In this document: positions 53,475 to 62,573 of the stretch, piece after piece
Layout: every line of letters begins with the position of its first letter
How positions within the stretch are numbered: position 1 is the first letter of the stretch
NCBI GenBank assembly: GCA_009692665.1
Contig: SHYT01000001.1
Span: 1 to 64,000, forward strand
Length of the DNA: 64,000 nt
Reading direction: 5' to 3'
From: Dehalococcoidia bacterium
Lineage (GTDB): Bacteria; Chloroflexota; Dehalococcoidia; Lucifugimonadales; SHYT01
Notes under the pieces: generated by a model
What the model saw: only the letters and a program-made list of their open reading frames with translations
Databases searched by the model: none
What the model was told of the DNA's origin: nothing
Translations under genes and position numbers: made by a program

Positions 53475-53798
53475 CTAGCCTGCGGGTGCGCTTGGTACTG
53501 CGATGTCCTCGGACGCGAACACTGCTTCTCGCAGAATTCGCTCGCGGTACTCCTCCCTGAGTGCGTCAGACGCCACTAGGTCTACCGATCGTCCCAAAAG
53601 GTCCTCCAGATATTGCTGGAGACCGATAAACGTTAAGAGACCCACAGGTTTCTCAAAATCCACCAGAATGTCCACGTCGCTGTCTGGCCTGGCCTCTTCA
53701 CGGGCAACTGAGCCAAAGAGGGACAAAGAACGCACATCAAACTTTTTCAGTTCAGTGCGATGCGACGCTAACAACTTCATGATCGCATTTCTGTCCAT
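53475..53798 (-). CDS. MNT-type minimal nucleotidyltransferase (MntA-like)
   Basis: The 107-residue protein has the pol-beta signature 'SLFGSVAREEARPDSDVDIL' with two Asp for metal, then 'LTFIGLQQYLEDLLGRSVDL' and 'RERILREAVFA'. MNT proteins usually pair with a HEPN RNase as its neutralising partner, AMPylating it. No HEPN gene is adjacent on either side, so this is an orphan or acts with a distant partner. AGGAG precedes the ATG at 53798. Confidence 0.88.
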   Translation of the reverse strand: MDRNAIMKLLASHRTELKKFDVRSLSLFGSVAREEARPDSDVDILVDFEKPVGLLTFIGLQQYLEDLLGRSVDLVASDALREEYRERILREAVFASEDIAVPSAPAG

Positions 53799-53847
53799 AG
53801 TAGTCTCCTGCATTCTAGCTTAGAGTCTACACTTTTTGTTGGCGCGC

Positions 53848-55251
53848 CTATCCCGCCGTTGGTGCGCTCGGCGCATCCTCAAACCGCACCAGCCGGTTAT
53901 TGAACCGTAGGTACACGCTCCCAACCGGCCCGTGCCGGTGCTTGGCCACGATGATCTCTGCGATGTTCTCCGGGTAGGGCCGCTCAGGGTGCATTTGTTC
54001 CCATTCTTCAGGCTTCACGTACATGTCTTCTCGGGAAATGAACATCACCACGTCCGAGTCTTGCTCAATGCTCCCGCTGTCCCGTAAGTCGGATAGCTGT
54101 GGCTTGTGGCCGGTCCGCATCTCCACTGCGCGGTTCAGCTGCGAGCATGCCAGCACTGGAATATTGAGCTCCCGCGCCAGCGCTTTCAGTGACCGGGATA
54201 TCTCTGAGATTTCCTGCACGCGGTTGTCTGATCGGGCGTTTGGCCCGCTGATAAGCTGCAAGTAGTCAACAATGAGCAGGTCCAGCCCGTGCTGCATCGC
54301 CAGGCGGCGCGCGCGGCTGCGTATTTCCATCACCCGCAGCATCGGCGTATCGTCCATGTAGAGCTTCAGCTCGGACAGCTTCCCTACCGCATCAATGAGC
54401 CGTTCCGCTTCGTACTGCCCGTACAGGCCCGCCCGCATGCGCGCCCACTGCCGCCCCTCAATGCCCGTCTCGGCCGCCAGCAGCCGCAGCGCTAGTTGCT
54501 CCTTGCTCATCTCCAGGCTAAAGAACCCCACGGACGCCCCTTCGGCAGCCGCGTTCCGCGCCATGTTCAGAGCTAGCGCGCTCTTGCCCACGCTTGGCCG
54601 TGCCGCCAGAATGACCAGGTCGGAACGCTGCAGTCCACCCAGCAGCTCGTCAAGCTGCACCATCTTGGTGCGAATAGGCGCTGTGCCGGTGCCGAGCGGG
54701 CCGCTCACTTCCGCGTTCGTCATCTCGCCCAGGAAGCGGTCCAGGATTTCCCGCAACGGCACAAAGTCGCGGGTTCCCTGGTTGGTGCGGAGCTTGAAGA
54801 GCAGGTCCTCCGCCTGGTTGAGAGCGGCTTCGGAGTCAGCCGGCCCCTCATAGCCAATGGCCGCTATCTCTGACGCTGCTCTAATGAGCCGCCGCAACAG
54901 CGCTGTGCGCGCCACAATCCGTGCGTACTCTTCGATATGGACAGACGTGGGAACGCCCGCAATCAGGCTGCTCAAGTAGGCTGGCCCACCCGCGTCCTGC
55001 AGCCACTCGCGGCGGGCAAGCTCATCGGTGACGGTACCCTGGTCAATGACCGTGCCGCGCTGAAAGAGCGCCAGGCATGCCTCAAAGCAGCGACGGGTGT
55101 GCTGGTTGAAGAAATCGTCTGGACGCAGCAGGTCAGCAACGCGGGCGATGGTTTCACCGTCCAGCAGCAGCGACCCTACGACGTATTCTTCGTTTTCAAG
55201 ACTATGCGGGGGAACCCTCTCCGCGTACATCGACAGCCGCGCCCTCCGCAT
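53848..55251 (-). CDS. dnaB: replicative DNA helicase DnaB
   Basis: This 467-residue helicase unwinds DNA at the fork as a hexamer. It has the N-terminal primase-interacting domain ('LENEEYVVGSLLLDGETIAR'), Walker A 'AARPSVGKSALAL', the 'SLEMSKEQLALRLL' segment, Walker B 'LDLLIVDYLQLI', and 'RDSGSIEQDSDVVMFI' near the end. It overlaps the rplI gene upstream by 50 bases, the common rplI-dnaB order, so the two are cotranscribed. Its loader is likely the DnaI-like protein 4.7 kb downstream. Confidence 0.96.
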   Translation of the reverse strand: MRRARLSMYAERVPPHSLENEEYVVGSLLLDGETIARVADLLRPDDFFNQHTRRCFEACLALFQRGTVIDQGTVTDELARREWLQDAGGPAYLSSLIAGVPTSVHIEEYARIVARTALLRRLIRAASEIAAIGYEGPADSEAALNQAEDLLFKLRTNQGTRDFVPLREILDRFLGEMTNAEVSGPLGTGTAPIRTKMVQLDELLGGLQRSDLVILAARPSVGKSALALNMARNAAAEGASVGFFSLEMSKEQLALRLLAAETGIEGRQWARMRAGLYGQYEAERLIDAVGKLSELKLYMDDTPMLRVMEIRSRARRLAMQHGLDLLIVDYLQLISGPNARSDNRVQEISEISRSLKALARELNIPVLACSQLNRAVEMRTGHKPQLSDLRDSGSIEQDSDVVMFISREDMYVKPEEWEQMHPERPYPENIAEIIVAKHRHGPVGSVYLRFNNRLVRFEDAPSAPTAG

Positions 55252-55726
55252 TTTCGCTCGTAGGTGCTGGTTGGCCAGATGCTTCCACGTTCACGGTAAC
55301 AGTGGCAGACATATCGGCGTTGAACTTCACGGGTACCTTGTAGGTGCCAAGCGCGCGGATGGGGTCAGGCAGCTCAATGAGGCGGCGGTCAACTTCCAGG
55401 CCAAGCTCGCGCTTGATCTGGTCCGCAATGGACATGTTTGTGATCGAGCCATAGAGACGGCCGCCCTCGCCGGCGCGGGCGCGAAGCGTTATCGCGGAGC
55501 CCTCAATGCGCTTCACCAGGTCAGACTGCTTCAGCACCAGCACTTTGCGCTTTTGTTCTGCCACGATCTTCACCTTGGCAATGCGCTTCATGTGCTCGGG
55601 CGTGGCTATCACTGCCAGGCCCTGCGGCACCAGGTAGTTGCGCGCGAACCCCCGCTGCACTTCTTTCACCTCGCCGGCCATGTGGCGAGGCGGAACGTCT
55701 TGCACAAACAACATACGAATACGCAT
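55202..55726 (-). CDS. rplI: 50S ribosomal protein L9
   Basis: The protein from the ATG at 55726 (AAGGGAG upstream) reads 'MRIRMLFVQDVPPRHMAGEV' and 'VQRGFARNYLVPQGLAVIAT', the L9 N-domain, with a long helix and a C-domain containing 'GRLYGSITNMSIADQIKREL'. L9 helps keep the reading frame on the ribosome. At 174 residues it exceeds the usual 148 by a C-terminal extension (Ser/Ala/Gly/Glu-rich) that reads across the dnaB start. The longer frame to 56230 is not the gene. Confidence 0.95.
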   Translation of the reverse strand: MRIRMLFVQDVPPRHMAGEVKEVQRGFARNYLVPQGLAVIATPEHMKRIAKVKIVAEQKRKVLVLKQSDLVKRIEGSAITLRARAGEGGRLYGSITNMSIADQIKRELGLEVDRRLIELPDPIRALGTYKVPVKFNADMSATVTVNVEASGQPAPTSENAEGAAVDVRGEGSPA

Positions 55727-56260
55727 GAAAACTCCCTTGTTTTTGCCCCGTTTTGGTAAAATTAGAACTTGCGTTCTAGTAGCGGTTGACTGACAATAGT
55801 ATACACGAACTGGACTCGCTCTGGCGTACTCAGTGTCGCGGGAGGTTCCTATGGCAGTCAAGTGTTCAGTGACATGTCTTCCGCTTTCTTCCCTTCTCTC
55901 TTCACGAGAGGAGGAACCATCTGTAGCGCCAATTCCATGTCCTGAGCGAAGTCGAAGGAATGAATTGGCGGAGGACAAATGCCAAGCCCAACGTGCGCCA
56001 ATCCACACCGCAGAGCATCCTGTCACCTCCTCCGCACGTGGTCCAATGCCACCCAGTTGTTGCAAGATGCTCTCATTCACATACGTTCCCGAGCAAAAAA
56101 CGGCGGAACTCGTCAGCACGAACAGCAGGCGAAGTGGCCCTCCGCAAGCCCCCTCATCGAAGCGCAGTAAGGACTTGGTAACCCGAATGTCATAGGCCCG
56201 ATTGTCATAAGAAGATGTGGATGGTAGCATCGGGCTGCCATCCTAAAAGAGAGGAGCACA
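55727..56260. other. intergenic region between rplI and recA
   Basis: The 534-base gap holds an inverted-repeat unit at 55928-55969 (repeat C). No gene or recognised LexA site was found. Confidence 0.6.
55928..55969. repeat. dispersed repeat C hairpin
   Basis: GCCAATTCC...GGAATGAATTGGC arms surround 'TCCTGAGCGAAGTCGAAGG', a short sequence repeated in inverted form inside the element at 15573-15780. Confidence 0.6.
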
Positions 56261-57340
56261 ATGGCATCAATGGCAACTACAGATAAAGAGAAGGCAGAAC
56301 GCAGGAAAGCCCTGGACTTGGCGCTGGCGCAAGTGGAGCGGCAGTTTGGCAAGGGCACCGTGATGCGCCTTGGTGAGGCGGACCACCTGGAAGTGGAGTC
56401 TATCTCCACCGGCTCGCTGTCACTGGACATCGCCCTGGGCGTTGGCGGTGTACCACGCGGCCGCATTATCGAGATTTACGGCGCTGAGTCCTCCGGCAAA
56501 AGCACGCTGGCGCTCCAAGTGGTAGCGCAGGCCCAGCGCGAGGGCGGTACGGCGGCGTACCTGGACGTTGAGCACGCACTTGACCCGGCGTACGCAAAGA
56601 AGCTGGGCGTAGACATAGATGAGTTGCTCATCTCGCAGCCGGACACCGCGGAGCAGACGCTGGAAGTGGCGGATTACCTGGTGCGCAGCGGCGCCGTTGA
56701 CGTGGTCGTCATTGACAGCGTGGCCGCGCTCGTGCCCAAAGCAGAGCTCGAAGGCGAAATGGGCGACGTGCACATGGGCCTGCAGGCGCGGCTCATGTCG
56801 CAAGCGCTGCGGAAGCTGACGGGTTCCATTGCCCGCTCCAGGACCGTGGTCATCTTCATCAACCAGCTCCGCGAGAAGATAGGCGTAATGTTCGGCAATC
56901 CTGAGACAACCTCCGGTGGCCGCGCCCTCAAGTTCTACGCGTCCGTCCGTATTGACCTGCGCCGCACTGAGACCATCAAGCAGGGGAACGATGCGGTTGG
57001 CGCGCGCGTGAAGGCGCGTGTGGTGAAGAACAAAGTGGCGGCCCCGTTCCGCGTAGCGGAGTTTGACATCATGTTCGGCCACGGCATTTCCAAGTCCGGC
57101 GACTTGCTGGACCTGGGCACAAACTTTGGGATTCTCAAGAAGAACGGCGCCTTTTACTCCTTCGGTGAAGTCCGGCTCGGTCAGGGCCGTGAGGCCTCCC
57201 GCGATTATCTGGAGAAGCATCCTGAAGTCGCCGGCTCCATCGAGAAGCAGATCCGCGCCGCGGCAAGCACCCACGCAGCCACGCTCATGGGCGGGGCCAC
57301 GCCTGAGGGCGAGGAAAGCGAAGCAGAAGAGAAGGAGTAG
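56261..57340 (+). CDS. recA: recombinase RecA
   Basis: This 359-residue recombinase catalyses strand exchange and stimulates LexA cleavage. Visible are the Walker A '[16 protein letters not shown]', '[10 protein letters not shown]', '[17 protein letters not shown]', loop L2 '[16 protein letters not shown]', and an acidic C-terminus '[10 protein letters not shown]'-like tail. The start at 56261 follows AGAGGAG. A hairpin-like repeat B follows the stop. It stands as a single gene next to replication genes. Confidence 0.97.
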   Translation: MASMATTDKEKAERRKALDLALAQVERQFGKGTVMRLGEADHLEVESISTGSLSLDIALGVGGVPRGRIIEIYGAESSGKSTLALQVVAQAQREGGTAAYLDVEHALDPAYAKKLGVDIDELLISQPDTAEQTLEVADYLVRSGAVDVVVIDSVAALVPKAELEGEMGDVHMGLQARLMSQALRKLTGSIARSRTVVIFINQLREKIGVMFGNPETTSGGRALKFYASVRIDLRRTETIKQGNDAVGARVKARVVKNKVAAPFRVAEFDIMFGHGISKSGDLLDLGTNFGILKKNGAFYSFGEVRLGQGREASRDYLEKHPEVAGSIEKQIRAAASTHAATLMGGATPEGEESEAEEKE

Positions 57341-57357
57341 CCCTCCTGGCTGATTAC

Positions 57358-57386
57358 GTAGGGGCGGGTTTAAAACCCGCCCCTAC
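57358..57386. repeat. repeat B palindrome, best-preserved copy
   Basis: GTAGGGGCGGGTTT and AAACCCGCCCCTAC flank one base. It lies between convergent recA and an MFS gene and could act as a terminator for both. Confidence 0.75.
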
Positions 57387-57395
57387 CACAGAGGA

Positions 57396-58673
57396 CTAAG
57401 GTGTCATCTTCGTCGTGCTCGGAACTGGCCGTTGTGCAAAGAAGTACGCGATGAATCCAACCAGGCTCGCTACGGCCAAAATAGTCAGCGCCGTGGTATA
57501 GCTCCGCGTCGTGTCATACGCCCAGCCCGCGTAGACCGGGCCAATAACGCCGCCCACAGTACCAAAGGCTTGCATGGTACCGCTAATCGCACCAAGCGAC
57601 TTGCGCCCAAAGTACTCCCCGCGTACCGCGAACTGCACCGGGACAATCCCCTGCCCAACGCCATAAAGAAATGCGTACAGATGAATCTGCGGCGTAGATG
57701 TTGCGTGCGCCAGCGCGAAGATGCCAAGCCCCTGCACAATAACCGCTATTGCAAGCAGGCGCCGCTTGGAGAGGAAGTCCCCCAGCCAGCCCCAGAGAAG
57801 GCGGCCCGCCATGCCCCAGAGGCTTGCGAGTCCAATGTAGTTCGCCGCGGTCTGGGCTGCCATGCCTTTATCCGTCAGCAGCGGAATGGAGTGGATAGCC
57901 ATGGAGCTCACCGCCAAGTTGGATAGCATGAGTCCCATCCCCAGGAGCCAGAACGACTTTGTCGCCAGCGCCTGGCGCAGCGTGAAATCAACTTCCTTGG
58001 CCTGCTCCCGTACCGGACGTTTGACGTTTGCGGCGGCTGGCGCTGCGGGACCGCCGTCCGGTTGCAAGCCGTACTGCTCTGGGCTGCGGTGCATAAACGT
58101 GGTTACGGCCATGCCAACAGCGCACACGGTAAAGCCCATAACCAGTGCGGCGTTTCGCCAGCCGTAGTTGCTTACCAACCAGCCTATAAGCGGTGTCAGT
58201 GCTGCGCCGCCCAGCGCAAAGCCGGTGGTCAAAATAGCGAAGGCGCGGGACCGTTTGCGAATAAACCACTTGCCTACCGTTGCTTGCCCTGGAAGCTGCA
58301 CAGTACCAGTGCCAAGCGAGATGAGCGGGACAAAAGCAAGGTAAAACAACCACAGAGAGTCCACAAAAAACAGCAGAATGAAACCGGCAGTGGCCAGAAC
58401 GAAGCCGCCCCACATGACGATTCTGGGGCCATACTTGTCCGCCAGGCCGCCCACAACCAGGCCTTCAATAGCTCCCTGCATGGACCCCAAAGACGCCGCG
58501 CCGGACACAGCACTGCGCGACCACCCGAACTGCTCCGTAATGGGTTTCAAAAAGACGCCAAACACGCCAAAGCGAATCCCACCAGCCAGGAAGTATGTGA
58601 CCGTTGCCGCCGCGAGAATGATCCAACCGTGGAAGACCTTAACACCGAAGACAGACCCACCTGGTTTCAGCAC
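57396..58673 (-). CDS. major facilitator superfamily transporter
   Basis: This 425-residue twelve-helix protein opens 'FHGWIILAAATVTYFLAGGI' and has the MFS loop 'GGLADKYGPRIVMWGG', 'GWRNAALVMGF' and the second-half loop 'LGDFLSKRRLL'. The opening and the 'RSPEQYGLQPDGGP' central loop match the transporter at 21400 ('TSPESMGLQPDGD'), so they belong to one subfamily, probably for an organic anion. The GTG start at 58673 follows GAGGAG. It converges on recA. Confidence 0.87.
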   Translation of the reverse strand: MLKPGGSVFGVKVFHGWIILAAATVTYFLAGGIRFGVFGVFLKPITEQFGWSRSAVSGAASLGSMQGAIEGLVVGGLADKYGPRIVMWGGFVLATAGFILLFFVDSLWLFYLAFVPLISLGTGTVQLPGQATVGKWFIRKRSRAFAILTTGFALGGAALTPLIGWLVSNYGWRNAALVMGFTVCAVGMAVTTFMHRSPEQYGLQPDGGPAAPAAANVKRPVREQAKEVDFTLRQALATKSFWLLGMGLMLSNLAVSSMAIHSIPLLTDKGMAAQTAANYIGLASLWGMAGRLLWGWLGDFLSKRRLLAIAVIVQGLGIFALAHATSTPQIHLYAFLYGVGQGIVPVQFAVRGEYFGRKSLGAISGTMQAFGTVGGVIGPVYAGWAYDTTRSYTTALTILAVASLVGFIAYFFAQRPVPSTTKMTP

Positions 58674-59073
58674 AGCGGAAAACTCCTCGCAGTATTGCAG
58701 TTTTTAGGAATCAATACGCCATCGCTCATTCTTGTCGGAAAAATGCATTGATTGGCGTGGATGAAAGCGATGGTCATGACTCGGAGTAGGGTAGCATCCG
58801 CCCGCGCCAAAGACAACGTACGGGGCCGCTCGCAGCGGCAACCTTAGGGGCGTGCGCCGGTAAGGCGCTTGGTGAAGAAGGCTGCCCTGTAGCGCGCGGA
58901 CGGCCCAATGCCCGTCCAGTGGGACGCCCGCTTCATGTCTCGCCAGCCTAATGCAAAGTGGGCACGAGTGTAGCACCACTCACTCGATTTGGCCAACCAT
59001 TTCTGGCGGGCGGTACTACTGGCAGGCTACAATGGGCAGGACACACAAGATACCAGAACGGAGGACACGGCCC
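58674..59073. other. intergenic region, no recognised feature
   Basis: About 400 bases lie between divergent genes. ORFs here lack coding character. Promoters for both sides must lie here but are not obvious. Confidence 0.4.
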
Positions 59074-59871
59074 ATGCCTATCCTTTCTGACCAAGACAAG
59101 AAAGCGCTCGAGGCCAAATTCAAGGCGGAGCTCAAGGATGAGGTCCTACTGCGGCTGTTCACGGTGCGCGCCGCAGGTCTCCTGGTGCTGCCGGGCCGCG
59201 ATTGCCCAACCTGCCCGCAAGCCAACGAGCTGCTCACTGAACTTGCGTCCCTCAGTCCCAAAATCAAGGTGGAAGCATACGACTTCTACATGAAGCCGCA
59301 AGAGGCCCAGGCAGCGGCCGTTGACCGCGTTCCATGCATAGTCATCAGCCGCAGCAAGGACAAGGCAAACAACATCAAGTTCTACGGCATCCCGTCCGGC
59401 TACGAGTTCATTACCCTGTTAGAAGCAATCATGGCGCTCTCCAAGGGGCTAAATCCGCTCAAGCCGCTCACGCGTAAAGCCTTAAGGATGCTGGACAAAG
59501 ATGTGCGCATCCAAGTCTTTGTCACTCCCACCTGCACTTTTTGCCCGCAGATTGCCAGGCTGGTGCATGCAATGGCGATGGAGACTGAGCACATCAAAGC
59601 GGACGTTATAGAGGTACAGGAGTTCCCGCACTTGGCGCAGGCGTTCCGCGTGCAGTCCGTGCCCAAGACTGTTATCAACGGCCTGACCGAAATTGTGGGT
59701 GCGGTGCCGGAAGAGACGTTCATCCAAAGGCTGCTCACCGCCATCGGCCGTGAGGACCTGCTGGAAATAGCGCGTGTGCCGGGCGATACAGGGCCCGTAA
59801 ACGCGCCCTCATCATTAGTTGGACGGGAGCCCCAGCAGCAAGGTGCCCCTGGTGGAAGGAAGTTGGTCTAA
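59074..59871 (+). CDS. protein disulfide oxidoreductase-like protein with two thioredoxin folds
   Basis: This 265-residue protein has two glutaredoxin/thioredoxin folds, each with a CxxC: 'GRDCPTCPQA' (Cys44, Cys47) and 'TPTCTFCPQI' (Cys154, Cys157). Cis-Pro turns are 'DRVPCIV' and 'QSVPKTV'. This is the layout of the PDO proteins of archaea and Thermotoga-like bacteria, which oxidise, reduce or isomerise disulfides. There is no signal peptide. I start at 59074 behind GGAGG. The stop overlaps the next gene's ATG (TAATG), so translation is coupled to a secreted peptidase. Confidence 0.88.
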   Translation: MPILSDQDKKALEAKFKAELKDEVLLRLFTVRAAGLLVLPGRDCPTCPQANELLTELASLSPKIKVEAYDFYMKPQEAQAAAVDRVPCIVISRSKDKANNIKFYGIPSGYEFITLLEAIMALSKGLNPLKPLTRKALRMLDKDVRIQVFVTPTCTFCPQIARLVHAMAMETEHIKADVIEVQEFPHLAQAFRVQSVPKTVINGLTEIVGAVPEETFIQRLLTAIGREDLLEIARVPGDTGPVNAPSSLVGREPQQQGAPGGRKLV

Positions 59872-61289
59872 TGCACTGGAGCCGTTTCGCGTTTCTAGTT
59901 GGCGTGATGCTTGTTATCGGCGCGCTAGCCGGCGGCTCTTGGCGTAGCGTGGCGCAGGCGCAGAGCGCGCCGGCGGTGCAAGTGACGGATAGCAGCGCGG
60001 AGAGCAAGTTCCCCAGCGGTATGCAGTTCAAACTCAAGCTCAATGGCGCGGCCGCCGTCAAAGAAATTACTGTCCGAGTAAGCGTCATGGGCGCGAGGGT
60101 GCAGCAGTACGGCACCATGCCACTGCCGCAATCGGGCTCTAACGAGCCGCAGTTGCTCTTCAGAACGGACACGGGCGATCGCTACATACCACCCGGCTCG
60201 CTGGTGACCTACTTCTTTGAGGTACGTGACATGGCCGGCAACATCACTACAACGAAACCGAAGCAGTTTATCTATGACGATCCGCGCTTCACATGGCAGG
60301 AGCTGAAGAAGGGGAATACCACCATTCGCTTTTACGGCCCGGTTCAGCGGCGCGCGGAGACGGTGGCGGACGCCATTCAAATCACCATAGATAAAATAGG
60401 CAAGGGCCTGTTTGGGCTGACGGACGCGCAAATCAGCCCGGTACGGATCACCATGTACAACAGCTGGCACGACGAGCTTTCCGCCCTGCCGTTTGAAAGC
60501 AATGCGAAGAACCGGGAGCTTGATGTTGAAGGCGTGACCTTCTCACAGTTCAAAATGATTCTTCTTCACGCAGACGTGCCCAACGTGCGCGGGGTCGCAT
60601 CGCATGAGATGACGCACTTCTTGCTAGGTGATGCGCTTGGCCAGTTAGTAGGTTTGGTGCCGGCGTGGATGAACGAGGGGTTGGCGGAGTACGGGAACCT
60701 GGAGCCAGGGCAGCAATATGAGCAGTTCCTGGCGCTGGCGATTGCGCGAGGGACGCTTAAGCCACTTACCTCCTTGACCGTCATGCCTGGTGTCGCCCTG
60801 GACGCCATCACGGTCTACGGGCAGGGGCATAGTGTGATGGACTACCTCATTTCAACCTACGGGACGGACAAGTTCCGCCTGATGCTGCAGACAATTCGAC
60901 AGGGGCAGTCCATCGATACATCCTTGAGAGCGGCCTATGGGGTTGACCGGTTTGGCCTGGACCAGCAGTGGCGCGCTCAGATCGGTGCACCGGCGCTCCA
61001 GACGGACGCCCGCAGTGGCGCGCTACCGCCATCTGCCCCGCGACCAACCGTGGAGCCATTCCAGCTGCCCAACCCGTCGTCCCCTTCGACCACCGCGCCG
61101 TCCAGCCCGCCTGCCGGGACACCTGCTAGCACGCCTCCCGCGGTGCCTACCGCAAGCGACGAGGCGCCTCGTCGGGAAGGTGGCGGAGCGTGCATGCGTG
61201 CGGATGGGCCGGTCACGCTGGACCTGGGGATGTGGCTAGGTCTGGGTGGCGCTCTTGCATTCGTGGCAGTAAAGCGCAAGCGCTTCTAG
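59871..61289 (+). CDS. secreted HExxH metallopeptidase with C-terminal membrane anchor
   Basis: This 472-residue protein has a signal peptide (to about residue 30), a beta-rich N-domain and a peptidase-MA-like catalytic region. The zinc motif is 'ASHEMTHFL' (His245-Glu246...His249), and the third ligand is probably in 'WMNEGLAEYG'. A Ser/Pro/Thr-rich linker of 80 residues leads to a C-terminal helix 'LGMWLGLGGALAFVAVKRKR' that anchors it outside the membrane. Its ATG overlaps the stop of the two-thioredoxin gene, suggesting linked roles, for example in folding or turnover of exported proteins. Substrate is unknown. Confidence 0.87.
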   Translation: MHWSRFAFLVGVMLVIGALAGGSWRSVAQAQSAPAVQVTDSSAESKFPSGMQFKLKLNGAAAVKEITVRVSVMGARVQQYGTMPLPQSGSNEPQLLFRTDTGDRYIPPGSLVTYFFEVRDMAGNITTTKPKQFIYDDPRFTWQELKKGNTTIRFYGPVQRRAETVADAIQITIDKIGKGLFGLTDAQISPVRITMYNSWHDELSALPFESNAKNRELDVEGVTFSQFKMILLHADVPNVRGVASHEMTHFLLGDALGQLVGLVPAWMNEGLAEYGNLEPGQQYEQFLALAIARGTLKPLTSLTVMPGVALDAITVYGQGHSVMDYLISTYGTDKFRLMLQTIRQGQSIDTSLRAAYGVDRFGLDQQWRAQIGAPALQTDARSGALPPSAPRPTVEPFQLPNPSSPSTTAPSSPPAGTPASTPPAVPTASDEAPRREGGGACMRADGPVTLDLGMWLGLGGALAFVAVKRKRF

Positions 61290-61427
61290 GGCGACTAACA
61301 CGATAGCGTTGCTCAGGAGTCGTCCCGGGAGGCCCCTTACATTTGCCGCTACCACGTTTTGAAAAACGCAAAGGCAGCGCACGGACATACCGCGCCTCTG
61401 TCATTCACAAATGTCCAGCAACATAGG

Positions 61428-61661
61428 TCAGAAGCCTGTCGAGGCCTTCTCGAGTGGCTCTTTTATCTGGCTCTCGCCAAGCTTAATGAGCTCGCCAATC
61501 GCAATGTGCGTCAACTCAGGACGCCGTAAAGGCTGGGCGTGCAAAATCTCGTACCGATTCCTTCTGCCGACCTTGACCTTGCGGATGTAGCCCGCCATTT
61601 CAAGGTCCTTGATGATGGGCAACGCGGCAGGGCCAATATGCTGCGGAAGCCAAGATATCCA
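61428..61661 (-). pseudogene. remnant of a winged-helix regulator
   Basis: The frame reads 'IIKDLEMAGYIRKVKVGRRN' followed by 'RYEILHAQPLRRPELTHIAI', the recognition helix, wing and 'GRRNRYE' tail of an ArsR/MarR-like regulator. The first helices of the domain are absent, and upstream codons run into the dead response regulator. It is probably a leftover of a deletion that joined two genes. Confidence 0.6.
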
Positions 61662-61664
61662 AGG

Positions 61665-62374
61665 TTATGGGCCAGTCTTTTCCAGCAAATAGCCAACGCC
61701 GGCCCTGGTAAGAATGTACTTCGGCTCGCGGGCGTCGTCGCCCAGCTTCTGCCGGAGCCTGGCTATGGTCACGCGGAGCAGGTGCGCTTCGCCAATGTAT
61801 TCGTGCCCTACACATGCTCCAGAATTAGGTCTGGAGTGACCATCCGGCCCGCATTAGTCGCAAGGTACAGCAGCAAACGGCGCTCGGTAGCGGTCAGTTG
61901 CAGCTCTTGCGCGCCCATGCTGACCCGGTTGCGGTCAAAGTCGATAGTTAGGTCATGCAGTCAGAAAGGTGGAACACTGGAGAACGGCGCACCGTCCTGC
62001 GGCACAGCCCGGCGCAGCACAGCCTTCACACGGGCCAGCAGTTCCCGGGAGAAAAACGGCTTAATAACGTAGTCGTCCGCGCCAATCTCCAGGCCCCGCA
62101 CACGGTCTTCGTCGCCGCCCTTGCCGGTTACCACAATAATGGGAACTTGAGAGAACTCGCGTATGCTGCGGCAGACGCTGAACCCGTCCATGCCCGGCAT
62201 GGCAACGTCCAGCAACACCAGCGATGGAGGCGTCTCAGCTACAATCTGGATGGCTTGCGGCCCATCCTGCGCCGCTACCACCGTGTAGCCTTGCGTCTCA
62301 AGGATGCTGCGTTCAAGCTTCAGGATACGCGACTCATCATCCACGGTCAGAATAGTGATACGTCCCTGGGTCAT
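61665..62374 (-). pseudogene. inactivated OmpR-family response regulator
   Basis: The receiver domain is intact: 'ITILTVDDESRILKLERSIL', phospho-acceptor Asp in 'SLVLLDVAMPGMDGF', and 'VPIIVVTGKGGDEDRVRG'. The ATG at 62374 follows AGGAG. Then comes an in-frame TGA (61961-61963). The DNA-binding half continues in phase ('LTIDFDRNRVSMGAQELQLT'), meets TAG at 61808-61810, and a one-base frameshift is needed to reach 'VTIARLRQKLGDDAREPKYI' and 'AGVGYLLEK'. Three lesions make it dead as a regulator; a receiver-only protein of about 137 residues could still be made. No kinase gene is nearby. Confidence 0.82.
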
Positions 62375-62573
62375 GCTGCTCCTCAGAACCATGCTTTTGC
62401 AGCGACGGACTTCTAGGGGCTTGATACTTTGCCGCATACTTCCACAGGAATTCCAGATCTATGTCAAGGTGTAAAACCGCAGCATGCAGTGCTACCACTC
62501 CCGAACATACGAATGGACACGTTGTGGGGATTGGAAATCTTGTCGCTGTGCGAGCTATCAGGAGGAAGTCAAG

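Noticed and set aside
53475-53798. Complete HEPN-MNT toxin-antitoxin module
   Set aside because: No HEPN gene is adjacent on either side, so only the MNT half can be claimed.
55202-56230. A 342-residue version of L9
   Set aside because: Residues before the ATG at 55726 do not belong to L9, and a good ribosome binding site sits at 55726.
56100-56260. LexA/SOS box upstream of recA
   Set aside because: I found no inverted repeat matching known SOS boxes. The box in this phylum is not certain to me, so absence is not proof.
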